49,012 nucleotides of DNA from Chloroflexota bacterium (GTDB lineage: Bacteria > Chloroflexota > Chloroflexia > Chloroflexales > Roseiflexaceae), in the NCBI GenBank assembly GCA_016875555.1, contig VGPG01000002.1, forward strand, positions 1 through 49,012, given 5' to 3'. Both the position numbers and the translations under genes were made by a program. This document shows, piece by piece, positions 1-9,472 of this stretch (positions are counted from its first letter, which is position 1; each line of letters starts with the position of its first letter). The notes under the pieces were generated by a model, which worked only from the letters and a program-made list of their open reading frames with translations, did not search any database and was not told the DNA's origin.

Positions 1-2
1 GA

Positions 3-65
3 ACTATTTGGCACGTGCCCTCGTTGCCAAACACTGAGCGTATCACCTTCGTAACGGAATTGTAG
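3..65 (+). CDS. Possible 3' end of an upstream gene (partial)
   Basis: An open frame enters from the left edge and stops at a TAG at 63-65. The stop overlaps the AGGAG ribosome binding site of the next gene, which is the usual layout inside an operon. The visible 20 residues (ending FVTEL) are too few to identify a family. The other two forward frames also stop within the first 55 bases, so the frame choice rests only on this operon-like spacing. Confidence 0.3.
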   Translation, partial: TIWHVPSLPNTERITFVTEL

Positions 66-74
66 GAGCGTTTT

Positions 75-1199
75 ATGCACTACCACACCATAATTGTTGG
101 GCTAGGTGGCATGGGTAGCGCGGCAGCGTACCATTTAGCACGCAGAGGACATGCCGTGTTAGGCCTAGAACGATTCGGACCAGCTCATACACATGGTTCG
201 AGTCATGGGCATTCACGAATTATCCGACAGGCATATTTCGAAGATCCTGCTTATGTACCGCTCCTCAAGCGTGCGTTCACGCTTTGGCACGAACTTGCGG
301 CACAGAGTGATGAAGATCTACTGCATATAACCGGTGGGATTATGATTGGACATCCCGAGAGTGCCGTCATTCAAGGCACGCTGGCCAGTGTGCGGCAGCA
401 TAATTTGCCCCATGAAATCCTCGATGCGCGCGAGATACGACGACGGTATCCGGCATTCACACCCGCCGATGACGATATTGGTGTCGCTGAGCACAACGCC
501 GGATACGTGGTCCCAGAGGCCGCCGTTCGTACACACCTGGCGTGTGCTACACAGCATGGCGCACATCTCCAGTACCACGAGACCGTTCTTTCATGGCATG
601 CGCAACATGACGGCGTGTCAGTTACCACAGACAAAGGCGTCTATCATGCCGATCATCTCATCCTCAGTCCGGGTGCATGGGCGCCAGAGCTGATGCGTGA
701 CCTCGGATTGCCCCTGCGTGTCGAACGTCGCGTGTTACTATGGTTCGACCCCATTGGTGGTATAGCACCATTCGAAGAACCACATTTTCCCATTTATATT
801 TGGGATTGTGGCGACAATATCTCGTTCTATGGATTTCCGCATCAGCAGGGTGTAGATGGCGTCAAAGTCGCCATCCACACGGTGGGGCAGGCGTGTACAC
901 CAGATACCATTGATCGCCGTCTTCATAATCACGATGTGGAGCAACTTCAAGCACTCCTTGCATCACGAATTCCCGCGTTGACAGGACCGTTGCGCGATTT
1001 CACCACATGCATGTACACGCTGACACCCGACGAGCATTTCGTGATTGCACTCCATCCCCAGCATGCAAATGTAGTGCTGGCGTCGCCGTGTTCCGGGCAT
1101 GGCTTCAAGTTCACACCAGTCATCGGCGAAATCCTTGCTGATTTGGCAGAGCAAGGACATACCGCCCACGATATTAACTTGTTCTCGCTCCGCTTTTGA
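75..1199 (+). CDS. FAD-dependent amine oxidase, monomeric sarcosine oxidase / N-methyltryptophan oxidase family
   Basis: Oxidises a secondary (N-methyl) amino acid or related amine with O2, giving the primary amine, formaldehyde or an aldehyde, and H2O2; cytosolic. The dinucleotide-binding loop GLGGMGSAAAYH lies at about residues 9-20. Cys312 in TCMYTLTPDEH sits where this family attaches FAD covalently, and the C-terminal SGHGFKF flavin motif is present. The length of 374 aa is near the family norm. The start is set by AGGAG six bases upstream of the ATG. A D-lyxose isomerase gene follows after 12 bases and a sugar-acid dehydratase gene after that, so all three are probably co-transcribed, although an amine oxidase is an odd partner for pentose genes. 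The family is clear; the substrate cannot be told from sequence. Confidence 0.88.
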   Translation: MHYHTIIVGLGGMGSAAAYHLARRGHAVLGLERFGPAHTHGSSHGHSRIIRQAYFEDPAYVPLLKRAFTLWHELAAQSDEDLLHITGGIMIGHPESAVIQGTLASVRQHNLPHEILDAREIRRRYPAFTPADDDIGVAEHNAGYVVPEAAVRTHLACATQHGAHLQYHETVLSWHAQHDGVSVTTDKGVYHADHLILSPGAWAPELMRDLGLPLRVERRVLLWFDPIGGIAPFEEPHFPIYIWDCGDNISFYGFPHQQGVDGVKVAIHTVGQACTPDTIDRRLHNHDVEQLQALLASRIPALTGPLRDFTTCMYTLTPDEHFVIALHPQHANVVLASPCSGHGFKFTPVIGEILADLAEQGHTAHDINLFSLRF

Positions 1200-1757
<558 letters not shown>

Positions 1758-1828
1758 TCAACACCGACGTTCATCACACGCGGATCATGTCAATCCACTA
1801 GCATATCGTTTATGAGAGGAGAGCAGCG

Positions 1829-2698
1829 ATGCACATTTGTCGATTCTTGAACGCCCAACAACAGGTGCGAATTGGATTTGTTGACCACGGTCAGCTGTTT
1901 GATATCACCGCACGATTTCCCAATATCAGCGCGTTTTTGCGCTGGACAGTCGGGCGGAATGACGCAGGGAGTGCATTACGTCAAGCACTTCATGGTACTA
2001 CCCCAATTGGATCTGCAAGTGATTTCACCATGTTGCGTCCTACTGACGAACAAGAAATCTGGGCAGCAGGAGTCACGTATGAGCGGAGTCGCGTTGCGCG
2101 TGAAGAAGAATCAGCCAAAAGCGGTATCTACGACCGCGTCTACACCGCAGCTCGTCCCGAAATATTCTTCAAGGCGACACCTAGTCGCGCAGTCGGTCCG
2201 AATGATGCCGTTGCCATTCGCGCTGATGCCACCTGGAACGTTCCAGAACCTGAGTTGACACTGGTCATTAATCAATCACTCGAAATTGTCGGCTATACGG
2301 TCGGGAACGACATGAGTTCACGCGACATCGAGGGCGAGAATCCACTCTACCTGCCGCAAGCAAAGATGTATGCTCGTAGTTGTGCACTCGGCCCGATGAT
2401 TGCGCTGCGTGACCATATTGCTGATGCCAAAAATCTCGACATCCACGTGCAAATTCACCGTGCAGGTGCGTTAATGTTCTCTGGTGTCGTGAATACGAGT
2501 AAGATTGTGCGCAATTATGTCGATTTGGTCGAGTATCTCGGTCGTGATAACCTCTTCCCCGAAGGGGTGTTATTGATGACCGGGACGGGTATCGTACCAG
2601 GTGATGACTTTACTCTTGAGCACGGCGACAACGTGCGCATCACCATCGCTGAGATTGGCACCCTCGAAAACCACGTAGTCCGCGGTGGCGTCGCATAA
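1829..2698 (+). CDS. FAH-superfamily sugar-acid dehydratase, 2-keto-3-deoxy-arabinonate dehydratase-like
   Basis: Probably removes water from a 2-keto-3-deoxy sugar acid, as 2-dehydro-3-deoxy-D-arabinonate dehydratase does in the non-phosphorylative pentose pathway. The N-terminal domain (about residues 1-65) is followed by the fumarylacetoacetate-hydrolase fold. The metal-binding acids are visible as the two glutamates of VPEPELT and the aspartates of GNDMSSRDIEG; the lysine of FFKATPSR and a LLMTGTGIVPG strand are also typical. AGGAGA lies six bases before the ATG. The gene is 71 bases after the lyxose isomerase and ends at a strong terminator. Other FAH-family activities such as acylpyruvate hydrolase cannot be excluded, but the long insert with SRVAREEES favours the dehydratase branch. 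Confidence 0.78.
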   Translation: MHICRFLNAQQQVRIGFVDHGQLFDITARFPNISAFLRWTVGRNDAGSALRQALHGTTPIGSASDFTMLRPTDEQEIWAAGVTYERSRVAREEESAKSGIYDRVYTAARPEIFFKATPSRAVGPNDAVAIRADATWNVPEPELTLVINQSLEIVGYTVGNDMSSRDIEGENPLYLPQAKMYARSCALGPMIALRDHIADAKNLDIHVQIHRAGALMFSGVVNTSKIVRNYVDLVEYLGRDNLFPEGVLLMTGTGIVPGDDFTLEHGDNVRITIAEIGTLENHVVRGGVA

Positions 2699-2707
2699 CA
2701 TACATAA

Positions 2708-2749
2708 AAACGCCTCCTGCACTTGGTGTCCCAAGTGCAGGAGGCGTTT
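2708..2749. terminator. Strong hairpin terminator between convergent genes
   Basis: A perfect 19-bp stem (arm AAACGCCTCCTGCACTTGG, 2708-2726) closes a TGTC loop, and the right arm ends in TTT. The A-rich start of the left arm supplies a T-run on the opposite strand, so it can work in both directions. It lies 9 bases after the dehydratase stop and 10 bases from the end of the convergent protease gene. Confidence 0.9.
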
Positions 2750-2759
2750 CTGTACGTAC

Positions 2760-4094
2760 TTATTCCTGCGGCTCAAAACTCAAATCCACCCACTTATCCG
2801 CATCTTTATCATAAAACTCAATCATCAAGATATCATCGCTCAAGTATGCACGATATCCATCAGCATAAAACCCCACACCCGTCTTGGTCGAGACCATTTC
2901 TTCGGTCACAGACAAGACATACACGCCATTTGCATCAGTTTGCGCCGAAGTCCAGATGTAGTCAGCAAAGCGGTCATAATCAATCGAATCCCAACTGAAA
3001 CCCGGCTTTAGGATGACAATAGAGGCATTCGCGATAGGTTGATTGGTGTTGCGATCATAGACATAGCCTGAGATATCAAAAAGCTGTGGTTCGGCTTGAT
3101 TCCCACCTGAATTCGATGTGTTGGTGTTCTCGTTGGATGACGCTTGCGCCTCTTGAGGGCCAACTAACTTGGCCGCTTCTGCACCGTTGCACCCAGGAAT
3201 ACGCACCAGTTTGGCTGAAGCTATCAAATCCTCTGCAAGGGTGACTGGGCGTGCATAGCCAAGCGAATCTGCATTATCGGACATACCTGCAAATACTACG
3301 GCGACCTGCTCGTTATCTTCATTGATTACCGGCCCACCAGATGAACCGCGTGAATCTGATGCGTCATACTTGATTGCTTCAAACGTTCGAGAACTTGATG
3401 AACTCATGGATACTTCTTCGAAGCCGACCACTTGACCACTTGCAATCGAGACGGTTTCTCCACCAACGCCCGAATAACCGACCGATGTCAATTTCTGACC
3501 TATTTCGACCTGTTGTTCCATATTTATGGTCACGGTCGGCAAACTCAAACAATCGGCTGGAGGCTCACCGTTTGTGGTGGCAATGATGCGCAACACGGCC
3601 AAATCGCGGCCAGCATCTGCATCCACAACTTGCGCAATAAACTGTAACTTTGGCGGATCACGTGGATCAAGTGTGACGTAGATGTATGAAATACCATCTG
3701 CGTTGTAATACTGATTCGTCTCGTTATCGCCGATGACATGAAAATTCGTCAAAATCAAACCACGTGAGTCAATGATTGAACCTGACCCGTGCCCAGCCTC
3801 TTCCCACGCCGCATCTAGCACGCCAATTCGCACAGTCGCATCAATCACATCGTTCAACGCTATCTTGCCCGCATTCACTTCTTCTTTGGGATTAGCGACG
3901 GGTAACTCATTATCTGCAACGGGCGGTTTGTCACTGGATGCAGGTGCAGCCGGAGCCTCGGGCGCAGCAGGCGCTGCCGGAGCATTAGACGAGGAATTGG
4001 AAGAAGTTGTCAAACTACTTAACGCGCCTGCACACCCGGTCAAACTGCCGAGTGCGAGCACAAATATAACGAGCATGCGGAATGCAACCTTCAT
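2760..4094 (-). CDS. Trypsin-like serine protease, lipoprotein, with C-terminal carboxypeptidase-regulatory-like domain
   Basis: A surface-anchored protease of the trypsin/HtrA fold. The N-terminus is a lipoprotein signal with lipobox LTGC (lipidated Cys21). An Ala/Pro/Ser-rich spacer covers about residues 25-60. The protease domain carries the catalytic triad His119 (LTNFHV), Asp164 (GRDLAVL) and Ser252 (GSSGGPV). No PDZ domain is visible; instead residues 340-444 form a beta-sandwich of the carboxypeptidase regulatory type (ISGYVYDRNTNQPIANASI), a fold often used for binding. The start at 4094 is chosen over an in-frame ATG eight codons upstream because AAGGAG lies six bases before it and the signal peptide then begins MKVAFRML. 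Targets are unknown; it may act in envelope quality control. Confidence 0.85.
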   Translation of the reverse strand: MKVAFRMLVIFVLALGSLTGCAGALSSLTTSSNSSSNAPAAPAAPEAPAAPASSDKPPVADNELPVANPKEEVNAGKIALNDVIDATVRIGVLDAAWEEAGHGSGSIIDSRGLILTNFHVIGDNETNQYYNADGISYIYVTLDPRDPPKLQFIAQVVDADAGRDLAVLRIIATTNGEPPADCLSLPTVTINMEQQVEIGQKLTSVGYSGVGGETVSIASGQVVGFEEVSMSSSSSRTFEAIKYDASDSRGSSGGPVINEDNEQVAVVFAGMSDNADSLGYARPVTLAEDLIASAKLVRIPGCNGAEAAKLVGPQEAQASSNENTNTSNSGGNQAEPQLFDISGYVYDRNTNQPIANASIVILKPGFSWDSIDYDRFADYIWTSAQTDANGVYVLSVTEEMVSTKTGVGFYADGYRAYLSDDILMIEFYDKDADKWVDLSFEPQE

Positions 4095-4273
4095 GAGAAT
4101 CTCCTTTGGCAAGTTCACATACTATTCTAGAGCGTTAAGCAGATAAAAATAACCGTCAGACACAGCGTAATACGGTGCATATATCAAAGTTATTTCTTCA
4201 CACTTCAGCCGAATTATAGTGAAACAACATCATTGAGGCGTAAAATGTTAATGTAGCTCAGATGACATTGCAC

Positions 4274-7200
4274 CTAGGAATGAGCGCGTCGTGGCCGATA
4301 GGTACGGATTAGAATGCCCTGGTCTGCTGCTTGTGCAACCGCACGTAAAATGGTACGTTCGTGGACAAATAAGACTTTAGCTAAGTCACGTACCATCACG
4401 GTCGCACCCTGTTGCTCGGCGGAAGTTGCAAGGAGTTGAATCTTCTCTGTTAATGATGATGTCTGATTGCGGAGAACGTCACCGGACCAGACTACAGGAA
4501 CTAATTCGTTCGCTTTGAGGCGGCGTCCTCGCGGTGCATTATCTGCTGGCAACAAGACAACAACATTGCCAGTTGTCAGCGAACTAATACCAACAAGATC
4601 CATCAAACCGCGTGTGTTCCGTACAAAATCTGCACGTGCAAAAGGCGTAGGCATATCGTGCAAATGCTGAATCAACATATCTACACCACGGTTGCGTGTT
4701 GTCAGATATTGACGATGATGGCACTGTTGCAGGACGTTTGCAACCACTGCAATTATTGACACTGGCAAAACCGCATGCGTGGTCGCAATGTGTACATTTG
4801 TTTCTGCCAACAACGCCCATCGGAGCGCTTCCTGTTTGTTACCTTCCACCAGATGAAACCATGCCAACTCGTGATACCAGGTAAATGCATATGGATCGCG
4901 CATTCGGCTATGCACTTCATGGAACTGTAGCAACGCTTGTTGCTTGCGATCATTCAGCTCATGTGAAGCGCGAAGCATGAAGGCCACAAAAGCTGCTTCG
5001 TACTCCAGTAATCCTGCGGCATGCGCCTCATCGACACATTGTTCGGCCAATTCTCGTGCCTCAAACCACTTACCAGAATGCGCAAGCAGATGTAAATAAC
5101 CGAACACCGCCATGTGTCGTTGTCGCAGCAGTTTGAACGTAGTCGCACGCTCGATGACTGTTTGTACGAGATGCTCTGCTTCGTTGATACGACCAAACCG
5201 CACAAGATCAAGGCAGAGAATCGCACCAGCCATCAAGTTGGTAACCATATCACCAACATCAAACATGGTGTTGTAGACGTTATAGAGCTGATGAAGGGTA
5301 AGCGTGTGTTGCTGTTTTGCAAACGATATGACACCTGCATGGTATTCGAGCAATGCCGACGTTCGTGTGGTCAAGATTTTTTTGTAGCGATTAATCGAGT
5401 GAAATGCCACTTCGGCACGCTCAAAATCACCAATGCGAGCAAACACATAACTCTGAGTCAGTGCAATGATAACTTGGCTGAGAATATTCGTTTTAGGGGC
5501 ACGCATTGCGGTCAGCATTTCCACACTTTTTGATACCTCACCACAATCGATATATGCAAACGTAAGTGCATGCGCGGCCGCAAAGACGATGCGTGGCAGT
5601 CCATTCTGGCGAGCATCATCATACACACGTAGCAGAATATCGATTGATTCACGTGGATAACCGGCCCAGCGCAACGATATTCCGGTGCCAATTAATGCTT
5701 CGTAGGTGCGTTGTGATGAATGACCGCTGAGTTGTGCCAATCGGTCCACAGCCTGCCGCACTTCTACGGGTTCAGCGCCAAAGCGCCCCATGCGAACTGC
5801 GTTGACAGCAAGAAGCCATGCAACATCATTGTCGTTTTGCGGTAACTGCTGCATGAGCCGATATGCCTGTCGCAACATGTGCACATCACCTTTGCGCCAC
5901 GCAGTATCCGCCACGTCATGCACAATGGTTTGTGCAGTCGCAATATCGCCCACAAACAATGCATGATTGACTTTTGCGATACCTGTGGTCGTCTTCAACG
6001 CAAGTTGGTGTACATGCCAGCGTTGATCATACGTCATTTCGGCTATGACACGCTGCCGCACCACCGCATGTACAATCCGTACCGATTGTTCGTGCATGAC
6101 CACAAGATGCTGTGCTTCGAGCTCTTGAAGTAGGGTGTGTATGCGTCGACGAACGCCCCACTGTCGTGCAACGAGTGCGTCGACTGAAACAGCACCGTCA
6201 ATGATGGCGAGTAACTGGAGTAACTCATGTGCCGGCGGAGATATCGACCATGTCATGGGTGTTCCGATTAAAGAATCGCCAACAAAGAGCCACTTGCCAT
6301 CGTGCTCTTGCCAACGCAGCAAGTCATTATTGACCATATGGTGGAGGGTAGTTCGTAATTCATACAACGTATGTGCGTGTGCTGTAAGGGCATCCTGCAC
6401 GGTTGACGGCACTTCCGCGCCCAACAATGCTTGCAACATCACCACTCTGTCAATATTTGCCAGCACAGTCAACTCAATTTGTGTCGCAGGCACAGTAAGA
6501 GTATCGTGTTCCGTCGTTGCGATTACCAGTAAATGAGGATGATTGGTTGCAATAGCATGCAATTCATTGATCATACTTGTCGGAGCATCATCAACAAAGA
6601 GTAACAGCGGTTTGTTATCAATGAAACGTACAAAACCACTTATCAACGCATCACGACGCTGTGCGTACGACACATGGGCGTCACTCGTGAGCTGCGAAGA
6701 CGCAAACGACGCCGCCAATACTTTCTGTTGTGCAGGGGTCAGTTGCGCATAAATGTGCATCACTTCAGCACGCAACGATGCATCATGCGCAATCACGGAC
6801 ATTAGTCGATGATACACCGAGTCTTCGGTACTTCCACCGATTGATCGGCCAAACCACACGGCTCGAATATCGGGACGAAGTCGTTGAAAGTCACGTAAGA
6901 GTTGTGTTTTGCCACTGCCACTTGTCCCACGCAACACGACAAATTGTGCATCTCCTGTGACATGTTTATGCCAGATGACGTCCAAATAATCGTGTATGGC
7001 CACGCGACTTGGGAGTGTAATCTGGTCGAAGTGGTCAACGCGTTCTATGCACATGCGTTGCGGGGTAATATGCACATGCTGAAGCGATTGTTCAATCAGA
7101 CGCTCCATGCGGTCCACCCAGTTAACGGGGAGATCATCAATCGCGCGTCGGGCAACCGTTATTTGCTGACGTGCCTGTGACTGACGACCATCAGCTACTA

Positions 7201-7804
7201 GGAGTTGGATATACCGTTCATGGGCAAGGACGTCCCATTCACGCTCTTTCGCAAAGATATGTGCATACGACAGCTGCCAACGTGAACGTCCTTGCGATAC
7301 ATCGGATTCGAGCAATTGCTGAAGTGTGGAGATATATCGTTCATGAATGTGGTTGGCCATTTCACGCGCCCAACCATATTGTGGTTTCACCAAAAAGTGA
7401 CCACCGTAGCGAGCTATGGCACGTACGCGCTGTGCATTCGACGCATCCGTGGTGGTGTCTGCCAAAAACGCAACTGCATCCATGCAAATGGTCACATCGT
7501 CAGCAAGCGCAATATGTGAACGGGTCACGACTATAGCACTACCGAGCCATTTGCGTAGAACGTAGATGGCATTTCGCAACATGTGCGCTCCTTGATTTAC
7601 CTCATCAAAGAGCTCAAGTTGAATGCGTTCACGCAAGACAGGTTGATGTACGGGCACAAACGCTAAATAGGCAAGCACACTCCATGCCGCATGACTCATG
7701 ATTGGTGGTGGTGGTGCACCTGCAAGCGCAAGTTGGCCGAGTGTGGTTAGCACCCAAATCGGTGTACGTTGATCAGTAGTGTCATTCGCGTGTTGGTCCA
7801 TCAT
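4274..7804 (-). CDS. Large SARP/BTAD-type transcriptional regulator with AAA ATPase and TPR region
   Basis: A 1176-residue signal-integrating regulator. Residues 15-115 look like the OmpR-type winged helix of SARP regulators (LRNAIYVLRKWLG recognition region), and 125-235 like the bacterial transcriptional activation (BTAD) helical domain. An NTPase follows with Walker A GTSGSGKT (293-300) and Walker B LLLFVDDAP (Asp405/406). A long helical, TPR-like part fills 600-1080. The last 50 residues (VRDLAKVLFVHERTILRAVAQ) look like a second helix-turn-helix. The start overlaps the end of the upstream P-loop kinase gene by 23 bases, so translation is probably coupled. AAAAGGG precedes two adjacent ATGs; the second (7801) has the better spacing. 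Its targets are unknown, but it probably controls its own amino-acid-racemase operon. Confidence 0.8.
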   Translation of the reverse strand: MMDQHANDTTDQRTPIWVLTTLGQLALAGAPPPPIMSHAAWSVLAYLAFVPVHQPVLRERIQLELFDEVNQGAHMLRNAIYVLRKWLGSAIVVTRSHIALADDVTICMDAVAFLADTTTDASNAQRVRAIARYGGHFLVKPQYGWAREMANHIHERYISTLQQLLESDVSQGRSRWQLSYAHIFAKEREWDVLAHERYIQLLVADGRQSQARQQITVARRAIDDLPVNWVDRMERLIEQSLQHVHITPQRMCIERVDHFDQITLPSRVAIHDYLDVIWHKHVTGDAQFVVLRGTSGSGKTQLLRDFQRLRPDIRAVWFGRSIGGSTEDSVYHRLMSVIAHDASLRAEVMHIYAQLTPAQQKVLAASFASSQLTSDAHVSYAQRRDALISGFVRFIDNKPLLLFVDDAPTSMINELHAIATNHPHLLVIATTEHDTLTVPATQIELTVLANIDRVVMLQALLGAEVPSTVQDALTAHAHTLYELRTTLHHMVNNDLLRWQEHDGKWLFVGDSLIGTPMTWSISPPAHELLQLLAIIDGAVSVDALVARQWGVRRRIHTLLQELEAQHLVVMHEQSVRIVHAVVRQRVIAEMTYDQRWHVHQLALKTTTGIAKVNHALFVGDIATAQTIVHDVADTAWRKGDVHMLRQAYRLMQQLPQNDNDVAWLLAVNAVRMGRFGAEPVEVRQAVDRLAQLSGHSSQRTYEALIGTGISLRWAGYPRESIDILLRVYDDARQNGLPRIVFAAAHALTFAYIDCGEVSKSVEMLTAMRAPKTNILSQVIIALTQSYVFARIGDFERAEVAFHSINRYKKILTTRTSALLEYHAGVISFAKQQHTLTLHQLYNVYNTMFDVGDMVTNLMAGAILCLDLVRFGRINEAEHLVQTVIERATTFKLLRQRHMAVFGYLHLLAHSGKWFEARELAEQCVDEAHAAGLLEYEAAFVAFMLRASHELNDRKQQALLQFHEVHSRMRDPYAFTWYHELAWFHLVEGNKQEALRWALLAETNVHIATTHAVLPVSIIAVVANVLQQCHHRQYLTTRNRGVDMLIQHLHDMPTPFARADFVRNTRGLMDLVGISSLTTGNVVVLLPADNAPRGRRLKANELVPVVWSGDVLRNQTSSLTEKIQLLATSAEQQGATVMVRDLAKVLFVHERTILRAVAQAADQGILIRTYRPRRAHS

Positions 7805-8357
7805 TAAACCCTTTTAATACTGCATGATAGACTTGGTCGTAGTTGACATTTTTAAAATCAGATGTATCTAATTCAATATACGCACCCGGAAGTGCAAGGG
7901 CTGGTTCAAATCCGCGTAGCAATCGTTCACGCAGTTCTAGTGCAACTTCACCTTCTTGGTGACCTGGGTGACGACTACCATCCTGTCCACGACGCAGATG
8001 TCGTTGCCACAGTATTTCACCTGCACAGACGACATGTACCTGCACAAAACGCACATCGTACTGCGCCGCCAATGCTAAAAATTTGGGTGAATCACGATCA
8101 GATTCAAAATTCGATTCAACCACACAGGAACGGTGTGCACGCAGCTCGCTCGCCAACCAGACAAACAGCAAATCCATGCTCGCACGACTCAACCGCTTCG
8201 ACCAGGCGCGATCGCTCCACCCCAGCGAATCAAAGAGCGATTCCTTGAATACATCCTTCGTCATCAACGGCCAACACAATTGTTTTGCAAGCGCAGTCGC
8301 AGCTGTCGACTTGCCAACCCCTGGAAGTCCGTTGATCACAAGAATGTGCGTGGTCAT
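7782..8357 (-). CDS. P-loop kinase of the AAA_33 / nucleoside-kinase-like type
   Basis: A small (191 aa) ATP-binding phosphotransferase. Walker A is NGLPGVGKSTAA near the N-terminus; an acidic VVESNFESDRD segment near residue 100 and an arginine-rich lid (WQRHLRRGQDGSRHPGH, about residues 137-153) complete the kinase fold. Related proteins include predicted kinases, chloramphenicol-phosphotransferase-like enzymes and zeta-toxin relatives; nothing here fixes the substrate. Its ATG shares four bases (ATGA) with the stop of the racemase gene, and its 3' end overlaps the regulator gene by 23 bases, so it is tightly built into this operon. No antitoxin-sized partner is seen, which argues against a zeta-type toxin role. 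Confidence 0.75.
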   Translation of the reverse strand: MTTHILVINGLPGVGKSTAATALAKQLCWPLMTKDVFKESLFDSLGWSDRAWSKRLSRASMDLLFVWLASELRAHRSCVVESNFESDRDSPKFLALAAQYDVRFVQVHVVCAGEILWQRHLRRGQDGSRHPGHQEGEVALELRERLLRGFEPALALPGAYIELDTSDFKNVNYDQVYHAVLKGFNDGPTRE

Positions 8358-9463
8358 TTGGTTACAACCACCTTGTGTGTGGTGATTGAATCAATAAAGT
8401 CAAGGTCGAGCAACGCACCACTCCCGATTGCATTTGGCACGGTCAAGGTACTGTCACTATTCAACTCAAATGGATTCAACACAACATCTCGGGCGTAATA
8501 GCGTGCATTTGCGCTGATATCACCCGGTAAGACGAAGTTGGGCAAACTCGCCAACGCAACATTCGCAGACCGCCCGATGCCTGTCTCGAGCATGCCACCA
8601 CACCAAACTGGAATGTCAGCTGCGTACGCCATATCATGAATTTGCTTCGATGCCGCAAATCCCCCGACGCGGGCTGGTTTGATGTTGATGACACCACACG
8701 CACGAAGCTCGATTGCCCAGCGAGTATGCTCCGGCGATACGATGCTTTCATCAAGACAGATGGGTGTACGTATGACACGCTGTAATTTGGCATGATCAAA
8801 GATATCGTCGTGCGCAAGCGGCTGTTCAATTAACAGTAGGCCGAATTCATCTAACTGCGCCAAATGTGCTGCGTGATCCAGCGTATAAATGCTGTTTGCG
8901 TCAACCTGCAGCAAAATCGTCGGCCAGGCCTCACGAACTGCTCTAGTTGGCTCAATATCCCAACCTGGCTTGATTTTGAGCTTAATGCGTGAGTACCCAG
9001 CGGAGATATACCCATCCACCACCTTGAGCAACTGGTCTATCGACGATTGAATACCAACGCTGACACCTACGCTGACTTTATCGCGTTCTCCGCCAAGCAT
9101 CTGCTTCAGACTTTGTTGCCGCGCATGGCCAAACCAGTCCCACACGGCAAACTCTAGACCAGATTGTGCCATACGATTTGCACGTACCGGCGCAAATATT
9201 TGCTGAACATCCGTGGGCTCATGTATGTCATGCGTGAACAGGCGCGGTGCGAGAATGTCACGCAACATGAGCATCACCGTGTCGCTTGTTTCTTCGTTGT
9301 ACCACGGCGCCGGGCCAACAGGACTCTCGCCCCACCCAGTTATCCCATCGGCGTCAATCCGAACAAGTACCGCATGGGTGCCTTCTTCGCGCCAACCGCT
9401 CGTCTCAAAAGGAGAGACATACGGCAAGTGGATCCGTCGAATCTCAACTCGTTCTATACGCAT
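8354..9463 (-). CDS. menC: N-succinylamino acid racemase / o-succinylbenzoate synthase (enolase superfamily)
   Basis: A muconate-lactonising-type enolase-superfamily enzyme. All active-site residues of the NSAR/OSBS family are present at the expected places: Lys161 and Lys163 (KLKIKPGWD), metal ligands Asp188, Glu213 and Asp238, and Lys262 (NIKPARVGGF). The length of 369 aa is typical. Members either make o-succinylbenzoate for menaquinone, racemise N-succinylamino acids, or do both. No other men genes are nearby, whereas a GNAT acyltransferase gene lies directly upstream (9-base gap, with the AGGAG site at the GNAT stop). That pairing is known from the Geobacillus D- to L-amino-acid conversion pathway, so NSAR activity is the more likely role here. 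The symbol menC is the family label only. Confidence 0.88.
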   Translation of the reverse strand: MRIERVEIRRIHLPYVSPFETSGWREEGTHAVLVRIDADGITGWGESPVGPAPWYNEETSDTVMLMLRDILAPRLFTHDIHEPTDVQQIFAPVRANRMAQSGLEFAVWDWFGHARQQSLKQMLGGERDKVSVGVSVGIQSSIDQLLKVVDGYISAGYSRIKLKIKPGWDIEPTRAVREAWPTILLQVDANSIYTLDHAAHLAQLDEFGLLLIEQPLAHDDIFDHAKLQRVIRTPICLDESIVSPEHTRWAIELRACGVINIKPARVGGFAASKQIHDMAYAADIPVWCGGMLETGIGRSANVALASLPNFVLPGDISANARYYARDVVLNPFELNSDSTLTVPNAIGSGALLDLDFIDSITTHKVVVTK

Positions 9464-9472
9464 AGCTATCTC

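Noticed and set aside
7903-7913. GGTTCAAATCC, resembling a tRNA T-arm
   Set aside because: It lies inside the P-loop kinase coding sequence, and no acceptor, D or anticodon stem can be drawn around it.
7782-8357. The P-loop kinase as a zeta-type toxin of a toxin-antitoxin pair
   Set aside because: No small antitoxin gene is adjacent; it is embedded between a racemase gene and a regulator gene.
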